From Sipunculus nudus (taxonomy: Eukaryota > Annelida > Sipuncula > Golfingiida > Sipunculidae), in contig CM049309.1 of the NCBI GenBank assembly GCA_026874595.1, positions 7,779,076-7,843,075 of the forward strand: a stretch of DNA of 64,000 nucleotides, in the 5' to 3' direction. The notes under the pieces were generated by a model. The model searched no databases and was not told the DNA's origin. It saw nothing but the letters and a program-made list of their open reading frames with translations. Of this stretch, positions 36,760-47,584 are shown piece by piece. Position 1 is the first letter of the stretch. Every line of letters begins with the position of its first letter. A program made the position numbers and the translations under genes.

Positions 36760-37680
36760 AACTGTACCTGCAGAATTTCTTTTACTGCTACTGTGGTAAA
36801 CTTTACCTTCATATAGATTTTATTATCACTTTCATTTGTAAAATCGTAACCTGAAGATGTATTTTATAATATTGCCTTCAGTGAAAAAATTTACCTGTAG
36901 ATTTTCTAATCTGTACCTGAAGAAAGGCTTGAACTTTGATGGTCATGATTATGATAAAAACTATACCTGCTGATTTATTTGATTATCATAATTTAAGGTA
37001 AAATCTGTACCTGCAGATTGATTTGATTATAATAATTTAAGGTAAAATCTGTACCTGCTGATTTATTTGATTATCATAATTTAAGGTAAAATATGTACCT
37101 GCAGATTGATTTGATTATTATAATTTAAGGTAAAATCTGTACCTGCAGATTGATTTGATTACTATAATTTAAGGTAAATCTGTACCTGCAGATTGATTTG
37201 ATTATCATAATTTAAGGTAAAATCTGTACCTGCAGATTGATTTGATTATCATAATTTAAGGTAAAATCAGTTCCTATAGATTGATTTCATTATAAGATTA
37301 AAGGTAAAATTTGTACCTGCAGATTGATTTTATAATCATGATTAACGGTAAAATCTGTACTGGCAGATTTATTTTAACTTTACTGTCATTAACAACATTT
37401 GGAATCTGTGCCTGCAGACTTGATTATCCTCATTCGCGGTAAAATCAATATCTTTAGAGCTATTAGATAAAGCACAGTTAGTACAAATTCAGAACCTGCC
37501 AATAGGTTTAATAATCTGATAAGGTCTATACCTGCCAATGGACTTAATGATTTGATAAGGCCAACACTTGCAGATTGATTTAATGATCATTGTTAATCGA
37601 GAAAAACTTTTTCTGAAGAAAGTTTATTGAATACCGTCTGTAGCAAATGTGTACCTGTAGATAGATTGATTAGTCTGATA
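36760..37680 (+). repeat. 44-bp tandem repeat
   Basis: Units near TAAAATCTGTACCTGCAGAT plus TGATTTGATTATCATAATTT plus AAGG are almost perfect at 36960-37270 and decay on both sides. Most units contain one CTGCAG. Each also has the AT-rich homeodomain-like words TTGATTA and TAATTTAA. A few units carry GCTGAT in place of GCAGAT, so two unit subtypes alternate near the left end. Confidence 0.9.
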
Positions 37681-38331
37681 GATCTGCTTCAGTATATACA
37701 TATTTGATAACATCTCTGTTGTGGACACCTCCCTATTTGAGCACTCCTCTATTGCAAGCACCTCTTAATATTGCATGCACCTCTGTAAGAGAAGACTTAT
37801 TTCACTAATACGGGCATCTTTTATTTTAGCCCAAAACTCTCTCTACCACTGTTGTCTGTAATAGGGAGGGTTCACTATATATGCTTAAGATTAACACAGG
37901 GTGATGACTGTTAAATTATGTGAACATTTGGTGGTAAAGAACATGTAAACTTAGGGAAATTTTGGGCAAATACTTTTGACAGTTCCTCATGAGCTATTGA
38001 ACAGGACATGTCAAAAAAATATGGAACCCTCTTAAAGGCAAGCCCATTAGAGTTCAATATTGAGATAGAATTTTTAAGAGGCCCTCAGGTCCAAGGCTTA
38101 TATTTTTTTTTCAGATGCAGGCCTATTATTTTTATGGTTCCAAGTCCCATAGCCATGGAAAATAATGTTGGGCTGGTGAATCTGTCGGGTAGGATATTTA
38201 GATAATAGTTTTTTTTTTTGCATTCTCTATGATGGTCAACGCAAAGAAAAGCATTCTTTTATGGACTTTAATTAAAAGGCTCTAAAATTCTTCAAAAATT
38301 GATCTCCAGAGTATTTAATAATATAAATAAG

Positions 38332-38335
<4 letters not shown>

Positions 38336-38410
<75 letters not shown>
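38336..38410. repeat. (AT)n microsatellite, left half of a split array
   Basis: About 37 AT dinucleotides run directly up to the first base of the LTR-like repeat at 38411. Confidence 0.95.
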
Positions 38411-38414
<4 letters not shown>

Positions 38415-38768
38415 ACGGGTTGACTTGTGCGCCACCGACATGGGTTCGACTCCTGGATCAGCCCAGTATTTTCCCTTCAACAATTTGTCTTCGTAACAAA
38501 ATGGGGGCTCGGGTAACGTGACGTTTAACTTTGTGGCCCAGGGAATAAGCTCACCAAAGTGTGACTTCTGGGATTATTAGTCTTATTCTGATATCAGAAT
38601 GCTCTTAAGAGAGGGTGTGTTACGGGGTGACATAAAAGAGGACTGAACTGTCTTGCTAGTGAAGCTTGCTTATCTAGCGAAGCTGTTGGTACGCCGGACT
38701 TGTGCACCACTGACATGGGTTCAACTCCCGGATCGGCCCAGAATTTTCCCTTAACAATTTGTCTTTGT

Positions 38769-38772
<4 letters not shown>
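38411..38772 (+). mobile_element. TRIM-like miniature LTR element
   Basis: Seen: two direct repeats, 38411-38498 (88 bp) and 38618-38772 (155 bp), both starting TGTTACGGG and ending GTAACA. The first lacks about 67 bp of the second. Right after the first comes TGGGGGCTCG (38502-38511), which matches the start of the tRNA-Pro type primer-binding site used by many LTR retroelements. Just before the second is a purine-rich AAGAGAGGG. The internal region is only ~120 bp and codes for nothing. LTR ends, PBS, polypurine tract and size fit a terminal-repeat retrotransposon in miniature. The LTRs hold tRNA-like sequence: box A TAGCGAAGCTG (38675-38685) and box B GGTTCAACTCC (38718-38728), with box B also in the first repeat (38443-38453). 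Both flanks are (TA)n. Confidence 0.6.

Positions 38773-38836
<64 letters not shown>
38773..38836. repeat. (AT)n microsatellite, right half of a split array
   Basis: About 32 AT dinucleotides start immediately after the last base of the second LTR-like repeat. Confidence 0.95.
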
Positions 38837-38842
<6 letters not shown>

Positions 38843-40574
38843 CTGACCTCTTAAACTGATTTCAACCCTGAGTTGATGTAGCAGCTTTTGTCAGAAATTG
38901 GAGTTCAGCATTAATGAACAGAATGAATTCAAGTTTAGATTGGCAGCTTTTCTTGTGCCTCAATTTATTTCTCATTGTTTAAAACTGAATTATAAGTTCA
39001 TAAATCAAAATCATATTAGTGTTCTTTCCTTGAATCTTTATGACATACAAGCAATAAGCCAGGTTAAAAGGCCTTGGCCTGTTTTGTACTGAGACCAACC
39101 TCTGAGATTTCTAATCAATAGCCGTCTTCTGCAGACACCCAACCACTGTGGCAGCCATATACATATACCACCTAGTCATTGTATTATTCTGTGTTTGAGA
39201 TTATCTGGAAAGCACCACCCCTTTGGTTATTTAATACAGGCTTGGTTGCTTTAATGTAGTACCTTATTGTGTTTTAACATGTTTAACTGGCATTTGATGC
39301 AATTTAACATCAGCTTGAATTGTTTTGGCAAATTGACAGACATTATTTTCAGACATTAAATTATTGTATTGTTTAAAAGTGCTCAGATTTCTTTTGCTTT
39401 TAATATGTAAACTCTTAACCTTTTAAATAAAAGCAAGAATCACAAATAATGGAGCAGGACAAAGAGTACTTCACTTCTGCAGACAGATATTATAGAATTT
39501 ATTTGAGACAGATTCTCCCAGAGTTTATCTGTATCACAATTGGTTCCAAATTCATTTCAGATTCTTACAGAATTTTTTAAAGAGACAACCCAGAATTTAT
39601 TTCAGACAGATCTTCCCAGAATTCATTTGAGATATATTCTTACAGACATTTTTTGACACAAATACTACCATATATAATTCATTTTAGACATTGAAGTAAT
39701 TGACTATTGACTATTGTTATCAGTTTTGTTTGGTAAATTGAAGCAATATTTATAATGAAATATAACAAAATACAAGTTAAGACTCATTTGCATTGTTTAA
39801 TTGTTTTTTGTTTTTCTTGCTCTGAATTTTCCTTGAAATATCATTATTAAATGAAAAAATGGTTGCCGAAGTGTTTTCTGTTCATTACAAATCAAATTTA
39901 ATCAGAAGCTTTATTTGATGTGCCAGTTTATGAAGATTGAATTTATTTCTCACATAGATTTTTGTCAATCTATATGAGAACAATCATACTGATATTTTTT
40001 GTCAGAGCTATAGATAACGATATTGATTCATATGATAATCGTATGGGGGTAAATTCCATTGTGTTGACCCGTTTATCACCTTACCATACCAGCCCAAGAT
40101 AACTAGTCCCCCACCATAAGGAGAGAGGATGACTTAAATGATCCGCGTCTCTCTGTCCTTCAATCCCATCCCATCACAGTTCCTACACTTTCCTAGTTGC
40201 ATATGGCGGGGGACTATTTACACCTCTAGGACCATGTTACGGTTGAAGCAATTAAACTAGGACAGAGAAGTTATTTTAAATACAAAATAACCATTAAACT
40301 GACAGAAAAAAATCATTAGTATTAATAATTATTAGATTTATTATTAAATTATTTAAAAATCTGGCAAATACACTCATCTGCTGTATATGACTTGGATATT
40401 ACTTGGTGTAATTTTGAACCTAGTCCCTCACTTGGAACTTTTCCTCGATTCCCTATTAATTAAATGCTGAGATGACTTTTACATTTTATATATTTCAAGA
40501 GTTTATAATTGTAACAATTGGAACTGCCTGTAAAAGAATTAATAGATTCAACTTTATAGAGCAGAATTACTTAC
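38837..40574. other. Non-coding stretch
   Basis: Contains a degenerate ~27-bp repeat at about 39480-39660 (CAGAATTTATTTCAGACAGA and variants) and an inverted repeat at 40104-40216. No coding sequence was recognised. Confidence 0.45.
40104..40216. repeat. Inverted repeat, 15-bp arms with one mismatch
   Basis: TAGTCCCCCACCATA at 40104-40118 is matched by TATGGCGGGGGACTA at 40202-40216, 14 of 15 positions complementary, enclosing about 83 bp of GC-richer sequence. It could be a small foldback element. No target-site duplication was established. Confidence 0.6.
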
Positions 40575-40757
40575 CGTAATAAAGCCATCTGTGTACATGC
40601 ATATACAACCGGTAATTGATGATTCAGCAGGACCAATTCTGATCTGTATTCTGCCTGGTCAGACTGCTGGTCTGGAATTGGTCCAGCCCAAGTCCTAATC
40701 AACACTGTTAGTGGACAGAACCATGGTGTCTTGTTGGATGAAGCAGCTAGGCATTCA
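40575..40757 (-). CDS. Internal exon of an unrecognised minus-strand gene
   Basis: Seen on the minus strand: a pyrimidine-rich acceptor (CTTCTTTTAG) and an ideal donor (GTAAGT) bound 183 nt, phase 2 at both ends, with 60 full codons and no stop. The peptide includes ECLAASSNKTPWFCP, LIRTWAGPIPDQQSDQAEY and LVLLNHQLPVVYACTQMALL. The residue use is balanced and unlike random AT-rich frames, with three Cys, two Trp and a hydrophobic segment near the end that is too interrupted for a clear membrane helix. I do not recognise the family. It probably belongs with 36286-36324 (joined in frame as an Arg codon) and possibly 19118-19290. If the plus-strand Smad2/3 gene spans this region, this gene is antisense and nested in its intron. 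Confidence 0.65.
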
Positions 40758-41353
40758 CTAAAAGAAGATAACATCAATGTGGCAGTTCAAAAAAGACAGG
40801 TAGCAGTGAAAAAATAGCACAGATGTTTAAAAATATAGACTCAGAAGAAAAAGTTAACAACAATTAAGTTTAAATAAACTGCATTATTTAAAAAAGATAA
40901 ACAACACAGAAGATAAAAACGATATTTAACAATGGAGACATTAAAGTTAAAATGTCAGTGACACATGAGGTAAAAATATAAAAGATAAAGCAACACAGGA
41001 CTTTATAAAGACTAGAAGATTCAATGATTCCCAGCAAGCAATAAACAACATAGAAGATAATTAAGTTAACAGAAATGTTAATGACACAAAAGGTAACTTG
41101 TTAAAAATTTTATTTGACGGTATCATACCTGTGAACATAAAGATGCAATCAGTTGACACAGTTACTTAAATAGGCACAATTTGTCACCTTTACAACCGGG
41201 AATTTGAAGAAAAAAAACAATTTTGAACTTTGGGAAAGGTTCAGCCTGTTTGAGATTTTGTGTCTGTTATGTCATCAATGTCAAATTGATTCCTTCCAAA
41301 ATTCAGAATTGGTTCTTTCCTGAAGTTGTCCACTCTGCTTTTTTTGTAATTTT
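40758..41353. other. AT-rich non-coding spacer
   Basis: Intron of the minus-strand gene if that gene is real. A-rich words such as AGATAAA and AACACAGAAGATAA recur loosely between 40840 and 41070. No other feature is visible. Confidence 0.4.
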
Positions 41354-43207
41354 TAGCTCAGCTGACTGTGAGTCAACTGAGGTATAGGAATGGCGCTTTG
41401 TCCGTCGTCTGGCCGGCTGTCTGGCCGCCCGGCCGTCTGTTAGCAGGGCACAAATTGTAACTGCTGGTCCTAGAAACTTCTAAGTGAACATCCAAGGAGG
41501 TCAATAAAAAATCTCCTTGGAAACCTAAAATTAGGTCACTGTGACCCATATTCGCCGAGCTATGGGGCTTGAAAGTACCCTCCAGAATAATCAAAAATAA
41601 AAACCTCTAATATCTTGATAATTAATGCATGGATTGTCATGAATCTTGCCTTGAATATTGACTATGACTAGTTTTGTCTGTTCCCAAAAAGTGGTGGTGC
41701 CACCTGTATTTTTTGTTATTTTAACGAATATTTTTCTATTTTTTTTTACTATAAAATGACAACAATCATGTCAGTTTCTCAGCTGTAATTGCATCTAGTG
41801 TCCTAAAACCTGGTATGATCACAAGTTGATGCCATATAGTAATCTGTCTGTCTGTCTGTTTGTCTGTCTGTCCATCGGTCCATCCACACATATTTGTTTC
41901 CAGATGATATCTCCAGGTTGTATTGACACATGGATTTCCAACTTGACTTGCGTATGGCCCACCACTAAAGCAAATTCTAACATGATTTTGGGGTCAGGAG
42001 GTCAAAGGTCAAGGTCACAGGACTCACTTATTCAAAAAGATTATGGCTGCATTTTAAGCCAAGCTTTTCATCCTAAACTTTCCATTTTGTGCATTTAGCT
42101 AACTTGCCAGTATAGGGAGAGCATAAATGAATTCGGGGTCAAATGTTTAAAGGTCAAGGTCACAGGGACCATCTGTTCACAAATTAGTTTCCAGATGATA
42201 ACACCAGTTTAGTTTGACATATTGGTTTCAAACTCAACTTATACATGACTCGCCACTAAAGTAAGAACCGTGTTGATTTTGGGGTCCAACGGTCAAAGGT
42301 CAAGGTCACAGGACCCATTTCTTTAAAAAAGAATGCATATGCATTTGAAAGCCAAACTTTTCATCTCAGACGTTCCATCTTCAAGATATTGCTAACCTGC
42401 AAATAGGGGAAGATTTTGTTCAGTTTTTGGGTCCTGAGGTCAAAGGTCAAGGTCACAGTACCCACTTATTTAGAAAGATTGTGGATGCATTTTAAGCCAA
42501 ACTTTTCATCCCACACCTTCCATCTTGCACAAATAGCTGAGCTGCCAGTTGGGGAAGAACCTGATTGATTTGGGGGTCACAAGGTCAAGGGTCATGGTCA
42601 CAGGGGCCCATCTGTCCACATATTTGTTTCTGGATGATAACTCCAGTTTGGATGGACATATTGGTTTCAATTTTGATGTATATATGACCCACCAATAATG
42701 TAAGAACCCTTTTGATTTTGGGGTCATAAGGTCAAAAGTCAAGGTCATGGGGGCCATCTATCCACATATTAGTTTCCAGATGATAACATTAGTTTGGTTT
42801 GAAATATTGGTTTCAAACTTGACTTTCATATGGTCCACCACTAAAGTTAGAACTGTTGATTCTGGGGTCATGAGATCAAACGTCAAGGTCACAGGACCCA
42901 CTACTTTAGAAAGATTGTGGATGCATTTTAAGCCAAACTTTTCATCTCAATCCTTCCATCATCGACATGTGGTGCACCTGCCGATGGGGGAAGTTTGCTT
43001 TTGATTTTGGGGTCACTAGGTCAGAGGTTAAGGTCACAGGGCCCATCCATTCTCAAATTAGTTTATGGATGATAACTCCAGTTTGGGTAGACAGGTTGGC
43101 TTTAAACTGATCACAGGACCAATATTTTGGAAAACCTCATAAACTATATAATATCCTTATAGACAAATGCAGCTGAGCGTCGAGACCCATGGGTCCCTAG
43201 TTTTTGT
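41354..43207 (+). mobile_element. Modular hairpin-headed element, copy 2
   Basis: The head hairpin at 41354-41384 (TAGCTCAGCTGACT, GTG, AGTCAACTGAGGTA) is followed by a CCGTC/CTGTC tract, a GGTGGTGCCACC palindrome (41693-41704), a second CTGTC tract (41843-41870) and an eight-unit array (41999-43035). The tail at 43170-43207 is CAGCTGAGCGTCGAGACCCA then TGGGTCCCTAG. Head and tail match copies 1, 3 and 4, while the interior is the ~146-bp module also found in the element at 24514. No element protein is encoded. Plus-strand frames with SVCLFVCLS are microsatellite artefacts. Confidence 0.75.
41999..43035 (+). repeat. Eight ~146-bp units, most with nuclear-receptor-type half-sites
   Basis: Half-site blocks begin at 41999, 42144, 42290, 42437, 42582, 42729, 42873 and 43018, so the spacing is 144-147 bp throughout. 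The blocks at 41999-42017 and 42437-42455 read AGGTCA-A-AGGTCA-AGGTCA, which is a DR1 plus a DR0 and contains TCAAGGTCA. Others keep one to three half-sites. Two half-unit types alternate, giving a ~292-bp dimer. Confidence 0.85.
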
Positions 43208-43654
43208 AGATCAGCAGATCAATTCTTTCATCATCAGTTGGATCTTTCTTTATAAAAAATGCCTGGCATTCCTGGAAATCAGAGAAAATATTGAAAATGA
43301 GTGTCCTTTTTTCCACCAAGGCAATCCTGGAATTTGAACAGAAAGCCTCAAATCATTGACAGTTAGGGAATATGATTGGTACAAAAGAAACCTTGGTCAT
43401 ATTTCATGTCCCAGCAGTGTATCCACTGGACAGGTACATGTGGTGGCTTTAAATATGAAACTCACTAAAAATTATCAAGTAATTTTTTTTTTAAACTGAG
43501 GAAGAAGTCAGGAGAAAAGTCAGGGAATTTGTTTTCATGAAATTCTGGAAAGCCTATTCTTGAAACTCGCTCTGACGATGGTTGGCGCTTGTTCTGACAA
43601 TGGTGGCTTGTGGGATGGCATATGTCTAGAGACTTGGGTCCAGCATTATGTTAC
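43208..43654. other. Non-coding spacer
   Basis: AT-rich sequence with scattered TTCCTGGAA-like words. No gene seen. Confidence 0.4.
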
Positions 43655-43729
43655 TAAAGCAGATCTCGTCAAACATAAATGCATGCATGAAATCATAACC
43701 ATCATTTTGTAGAAGACTTAAGACCGTCA
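43655..43729 (-). CDS. Candidate 75-nt exon, minus strand
   Basis: On the minus strand an acceptor (TTTATACATTCCAG) and a GTAACA donor bound 75 nt, phase 1 at both ends, reading TVLSLLQNDGYDFMHAFMFD then EICF. The symmetric phase and protein-like composition (D, E, N, Q, H and M among hydrophobics) favour a real exon. The donor is not ideal, and phase 1 does not connect directly to the exon at 40575-40757, which begins in phase 2, so another exon would be needed between them. Product unknown. Confidence 0.35.
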
Positions 43730-43896
43730 CTGGAATGTATAAATTGCTTCTACATACCAAGACTAACCCATGACTTTCACACATCACATATTTGTGCAAT
43801 ATGGAAATCACATTTTTACAGTGACCACACTCTAGTCCATGTGTACCTTGATTCGGTCAACTGAGGTCTGTGTCACTGAATGTTTTTTTTTTTATT

Positions 43897-44140
43897 AAGA
43901 TTTCATGTATGTTAATCCACAAAGGTTTAATCTCTGATACTAATGGTACTTGGGGTGTAAGCAGGGTTGCTGGCCATCCTTGGAATCAGTGTGAATCAGG
44001 AAAAGGAGTTTAATGCTTAAGATTTCATGTATGTTAATCCATAAAGGTTTAATCTCTGATACTGCTGCTGGTACATGGGGTGTATGCAGGGTTGCACGCC
44101 ATCCTGGGAATCTGTGTGAATCTTTCCAGTTTGGAAAAAG
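43897..44140 (+). repeat. Tandem duplication, 122-bp period
   Basis: AAGATTTCATGTATGTTAAT starts at 43897 and again at 44019. Downstream the copies share AAAGGTTTAATCTCTGATAC, GGGTGTA(A/T)GCAGGGTTGC and GCCATCC. The second copy is slightly diverged (an inserted GCTGCT). Confidence 0.9.
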
Positions 44141-44688
44141 TCAGGGCATTTCTATGGTGGGTTTCATAATCCCAAGGTTAGATTGTGCAATTTTCTCTTT
44201 TTTCTTTTTTTTTTTTGCAATCTCACCTTAACCTTAATTACCCTTCACAGTGTGTATATCCATTACTTTATGAATTAATCATAATAAATATGTGTGAAAA
44301 CTATATTAACTTGACAGGGGCACAACAGAACATCAAACAACTATAAACTAGTGTTAATTTCTGGCAGATAAATTGGAAAGATAGGATATAATTTAAATCT
44401 TTCATTTACATGTAACATACAAGAGCTGTATTCATTATATATCCATCTTTTAGCTAATGATTTGCCTTTGATGATTCAGGCACTTATTCATGAAGGTTTG
44501 AATTTTTAGATGAGTTCCTTTTTATAAATATCTTGAATTGGAAACCCTCTTGAACTTAAAGGCACCATGGTATGCCTCAAATCAGGGAAGAGTCAAGGAA
44601 TTTTATTGAGTCAGAGAGAAATTGATCAGTCCATTAGGTTTTGTCTCATGTCCAAGCAGCATTTTCCATCAGAACCCGTTCCTGCATG

Positions 44689-45070
44689 TGGCTGAGGGAT
44701 AGAGCACACTAGTCAAAGCCAGGAGATCATGAGTTTGAATTTCAGCCAAGGCGGTCAGATTTTTCACCATCGCATCCCCCTAGGGTGAGTGCTTGGCAGG
44801 CTTAATGGGGAAGACACTGCCCAATGGCCATGTTTCACTTACGAAAGGGTGCACCTATTTGGGCTTTCTTGTTGGGATGACCTAGCAATGGGAACAATAC
44901 AAACCCAGGGCCCGCAGGTGCAGTAGTCACCTTACCTGGTTGGAATCAGGATATAAAAGGAGAGGATGCATGTGATACTGCCCTGCCATGTAGTCCAAAA
45001 CCGGAATATAATTCTGTATATGTACATATACTTTGTTAAGCGAGCATTAAAAAATGGAGGCCGTCATATC
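44689..45070 (+). mobile_element. tRNA-derived SINE, second type
   Basis: Box A-like TGGCTGAGGG (44689-44698) and a weak box B AGTTTGAATTTC (44732-44743) are about 34 nt apart. A GC-richer body follows (CGCATCCCCCTAGGGTGAGT near 44770, TTACGAAAGGGTGCACC near 44838), ending in AT-rich sequence with an AAC-repeat tail near 45075. It is unlike the SINE at 25690 in its body. The boundaries are approximate. Confidence 0.5.
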
Positions 45071-45134
45071 TGACAACAACAAATATTTAAAAAAAGCATG
45101 TTGTGTGGATGATTGTTAGGTTATGGTGGGTTTT

Positions 45135-45982
45135 TAGCTCAGCTGACTGAAAATCAAGTGAGGTACAGCAATAGTGCTTTGTCTGTCATCTGTCCAGGTG
45201 TCAATTTTGCATGGCACAAATCCCCTAACCCTAAATACTGAATATCCAGGTAGGGTCATAAAAAAAATCTCCCTTGAAACCTGAAATTAGGTCACTGCAG
45301 ACTATCTCAAGCTATGGGGCTCGCAAGTACCCCCCAGAATAATGAAAAAATTGATTCAAAACCTCCAGTATCTTTATAATAAATGCATTGATTGCAATGA
45401 ATCTTGCCTTGAATATTGACCATGACTAGTTTCATCAGTTCCTGAAAACTGGCAGGCCACATGTATTATTACTTATTTTTACGAGTTTTTCTTTATTTTG
45501 AGACTGCTAAATTATATTGATCCTACGGATTCGCAACTGTGGTTTCATCTGTATCCTGAAACCTTATGTTTATTAGGGTCCTGCTTGAATAAGCAGATGC
45601 CCTAAATTGATCACCCTGTACATCTGTCCGTTCATCTGCTCTTCTTTCTGTATGTCCTGATGATAACTCCAGTTTGGATTGATATGTGAATTTCAAACTT
45701 GACATATTTGTGGCCCACCTCTAATGCAAGAACTATTGATTTTGGGGTCATGAGGTCAAGGTCAAATAACCCACTTATTTGAAAGATTGTGGATGCATTT
45801 TAAGCCAAACTTTTATCCCAAACCTTCCATCTTGCTTATATAGCTGACCTGCCAATAGGGGAAGAAGCTGATTGACTTTTGGGTCACGAGGTCACACAAC
45901 CAATATTTTGAAAAATTTCATTAACATATCCTTATAGACAAATTCAGCTGAGTGTCGAGATCCATGGGTCACTAGTTATTGA
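45135..45982 (+). mobile_element. Modular hairpin-headed element, copy 3 (short)
   Basis: The head at 45135-45165 is a decayed version of the hairpin. The TTATTAGGG-type head of the 24514 element follows at 45571, then only two half-units (half-sites at 45753 and 45889). The tail at 45945-45982 reads CAGCTGAGTGTCGAGATCCA then TGGGTCACTAG. The sequence before the tail (TATCCTTATAGACAAAT) matches copy 2, so the two share both tail and interior module. Confidence 0.7.
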
Positions 45983-46195
45983 GGGAAAAGAATTACATGT
46001 ATAATAATTATCATGAAAATATTTTCAAATCTTCGGGGATGTATCAGGGAAAAATCAGGTAATTCAGTTCTTATGAATTGCTGGAGCTCTGTGTAATATG
46101 TTTTTTAAGGGCATTACACATATGGATACAAACATCTGTGTTTGTTTATTTTCTTTTTGGTTTGTGTGTACAGTAGTACACCAGAGCAGTTTGTG

Positions 46196-47280
46196 ACATT
46201 TTTAGCGAACCTGTGAGCTTATGCGATGGTGTGGCATCGTCCGGCATCCGTCCTCCGTCGTCTGTACGTTAACCCATACTAACTTGAAAATGGCAAGAGT
46301 TAGCATCACGAAATTTTATGCCAAAAATTATTCATCTGAAAAACTCTATCGGATTTTGCTTATTTTTTGGCTAACTGCATTTTCTTAGATTTTATAGGGA
46401 AAAAGCTAAAAAAGCTTTAAAAATCTTCTTCTCCGAAACTGCTCAGCCAAATTGTCCAATATTTCACAGAAATGATCCCTGGAACAATCTCTCTCAAGTT
46501 TGTGCGAATGGTTTAAGTTCGTTGATTTTTGGCTGAGTTACAGCTAGTTGAACTTAGTCATCTGTCCAAAAAAGCATACTAAAATTACAATATTAGAAAC
46601 AGCTGGAGCTATCATCACCAAATTTTATGCCAATGTTGGTCACATGAGTCATATCTTAAATTGAGGTATTGGTGGCGCCACCTGCATCAGCCTTTTTTGT
46701 ACGGGGGTCATCAGTGCCTGTATCATACTGACAGCTTCAAATAACTTCTTCTCTGAAACGATATGGCCAAATTGTTTAATATCGCACAGAAATGATCCTA
46801 GGGTAGTGCTTTCTGAAGTTTGTTCAAATGGTCTCAGTTCAGTGACTTTTGGCTAAGTAATGGGAAGCTGAATTTGGTCATATACCATAACAGCCCATTT
46901 TAGCTGAGTGGCTATAAAAATCTTCTTCTCAAAAACCACTGGACCAAAGTCTTAAATCTCACACATTAATTATCCTTAGATGCTGATAATTCAAATTTGT
47001 TCAAATGGTTTTGGTTCAGTGATTTTTGGCTGAGTTATGGGTAGCTTAACTTAGCCATTTTGCTGTATTTTCCCATATGAGTTATAAACCTGCAAAACAT
47101 TTTTAGACTGACGCCTCTGAGGCCAATTTGTTTAATATTTTACAAGAATAGTCCCCTGAATAATTCTTATAATGATTATCTTTTATGGTTCCAAAGAATG
47201 AATTATGGCTGAATTATAAAGATTGAATTAAGTCATTTTACCATATATGGTAGCTGTGTAAAGCAGATTCATCTAGCCTA
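46196..47280 (+). mobile_element. Repeat element with ACCTGTGAGCTTATGCGATG head
   Basis: The head word lies near 46208-46230, followed by GGCATCCGTCCTCCGTCGTC and GTTAACCCATAC. The body repeats a segment with CACAGAAATGATCC and TTTTTGGCTGAGTTA (46475, 46785, 46965 and, decayed, 47145). A perfect GGTGGCGCCACC lies at 46671-46682. A second, shorter copy starts at 47585 and a fragment of the head lies near 48205-48232. No protein is encoded. Confidence 0.65.
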
Positions 47281-47584
47281 GCACCAGTTTTTCAGCATCC
47301 GTTACATCATGCCTCTAGACCTTCAGATTTCAGGTTATCTATGGTTAATATTGACAGGAATGTTCTTTAAAAGCTTTTAAAAAATGTAGATTTATGATTT
47401 TAGATATACTTCATACCAGGTAATGTTAACAATCAAAGGTATACAGCTCTCTGTGGGTATATAAAGACGGCTATACATAGATTATAAATAATTGGTATCC
47501 ATACTCAACTTAATTCAAGATTTTGCCATCAGTGAGATGTATCTATATTATAATTTTGCATTCAATATGCATCTGTAGTAATAT

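Noticed and set aside
38292-38521. Frames encoding long YI/IY repeats
   Set aside because: Direct translation of the (AT)n microsatellite.
41826-42098. Plus-strand frame with SVCLFVCLS and similar frames at 24407-24703, 45523-45705 and 63057-63254
   Set aside because: They are translations of CTGTC microsatellites and repeat units common to these elements, not genes.
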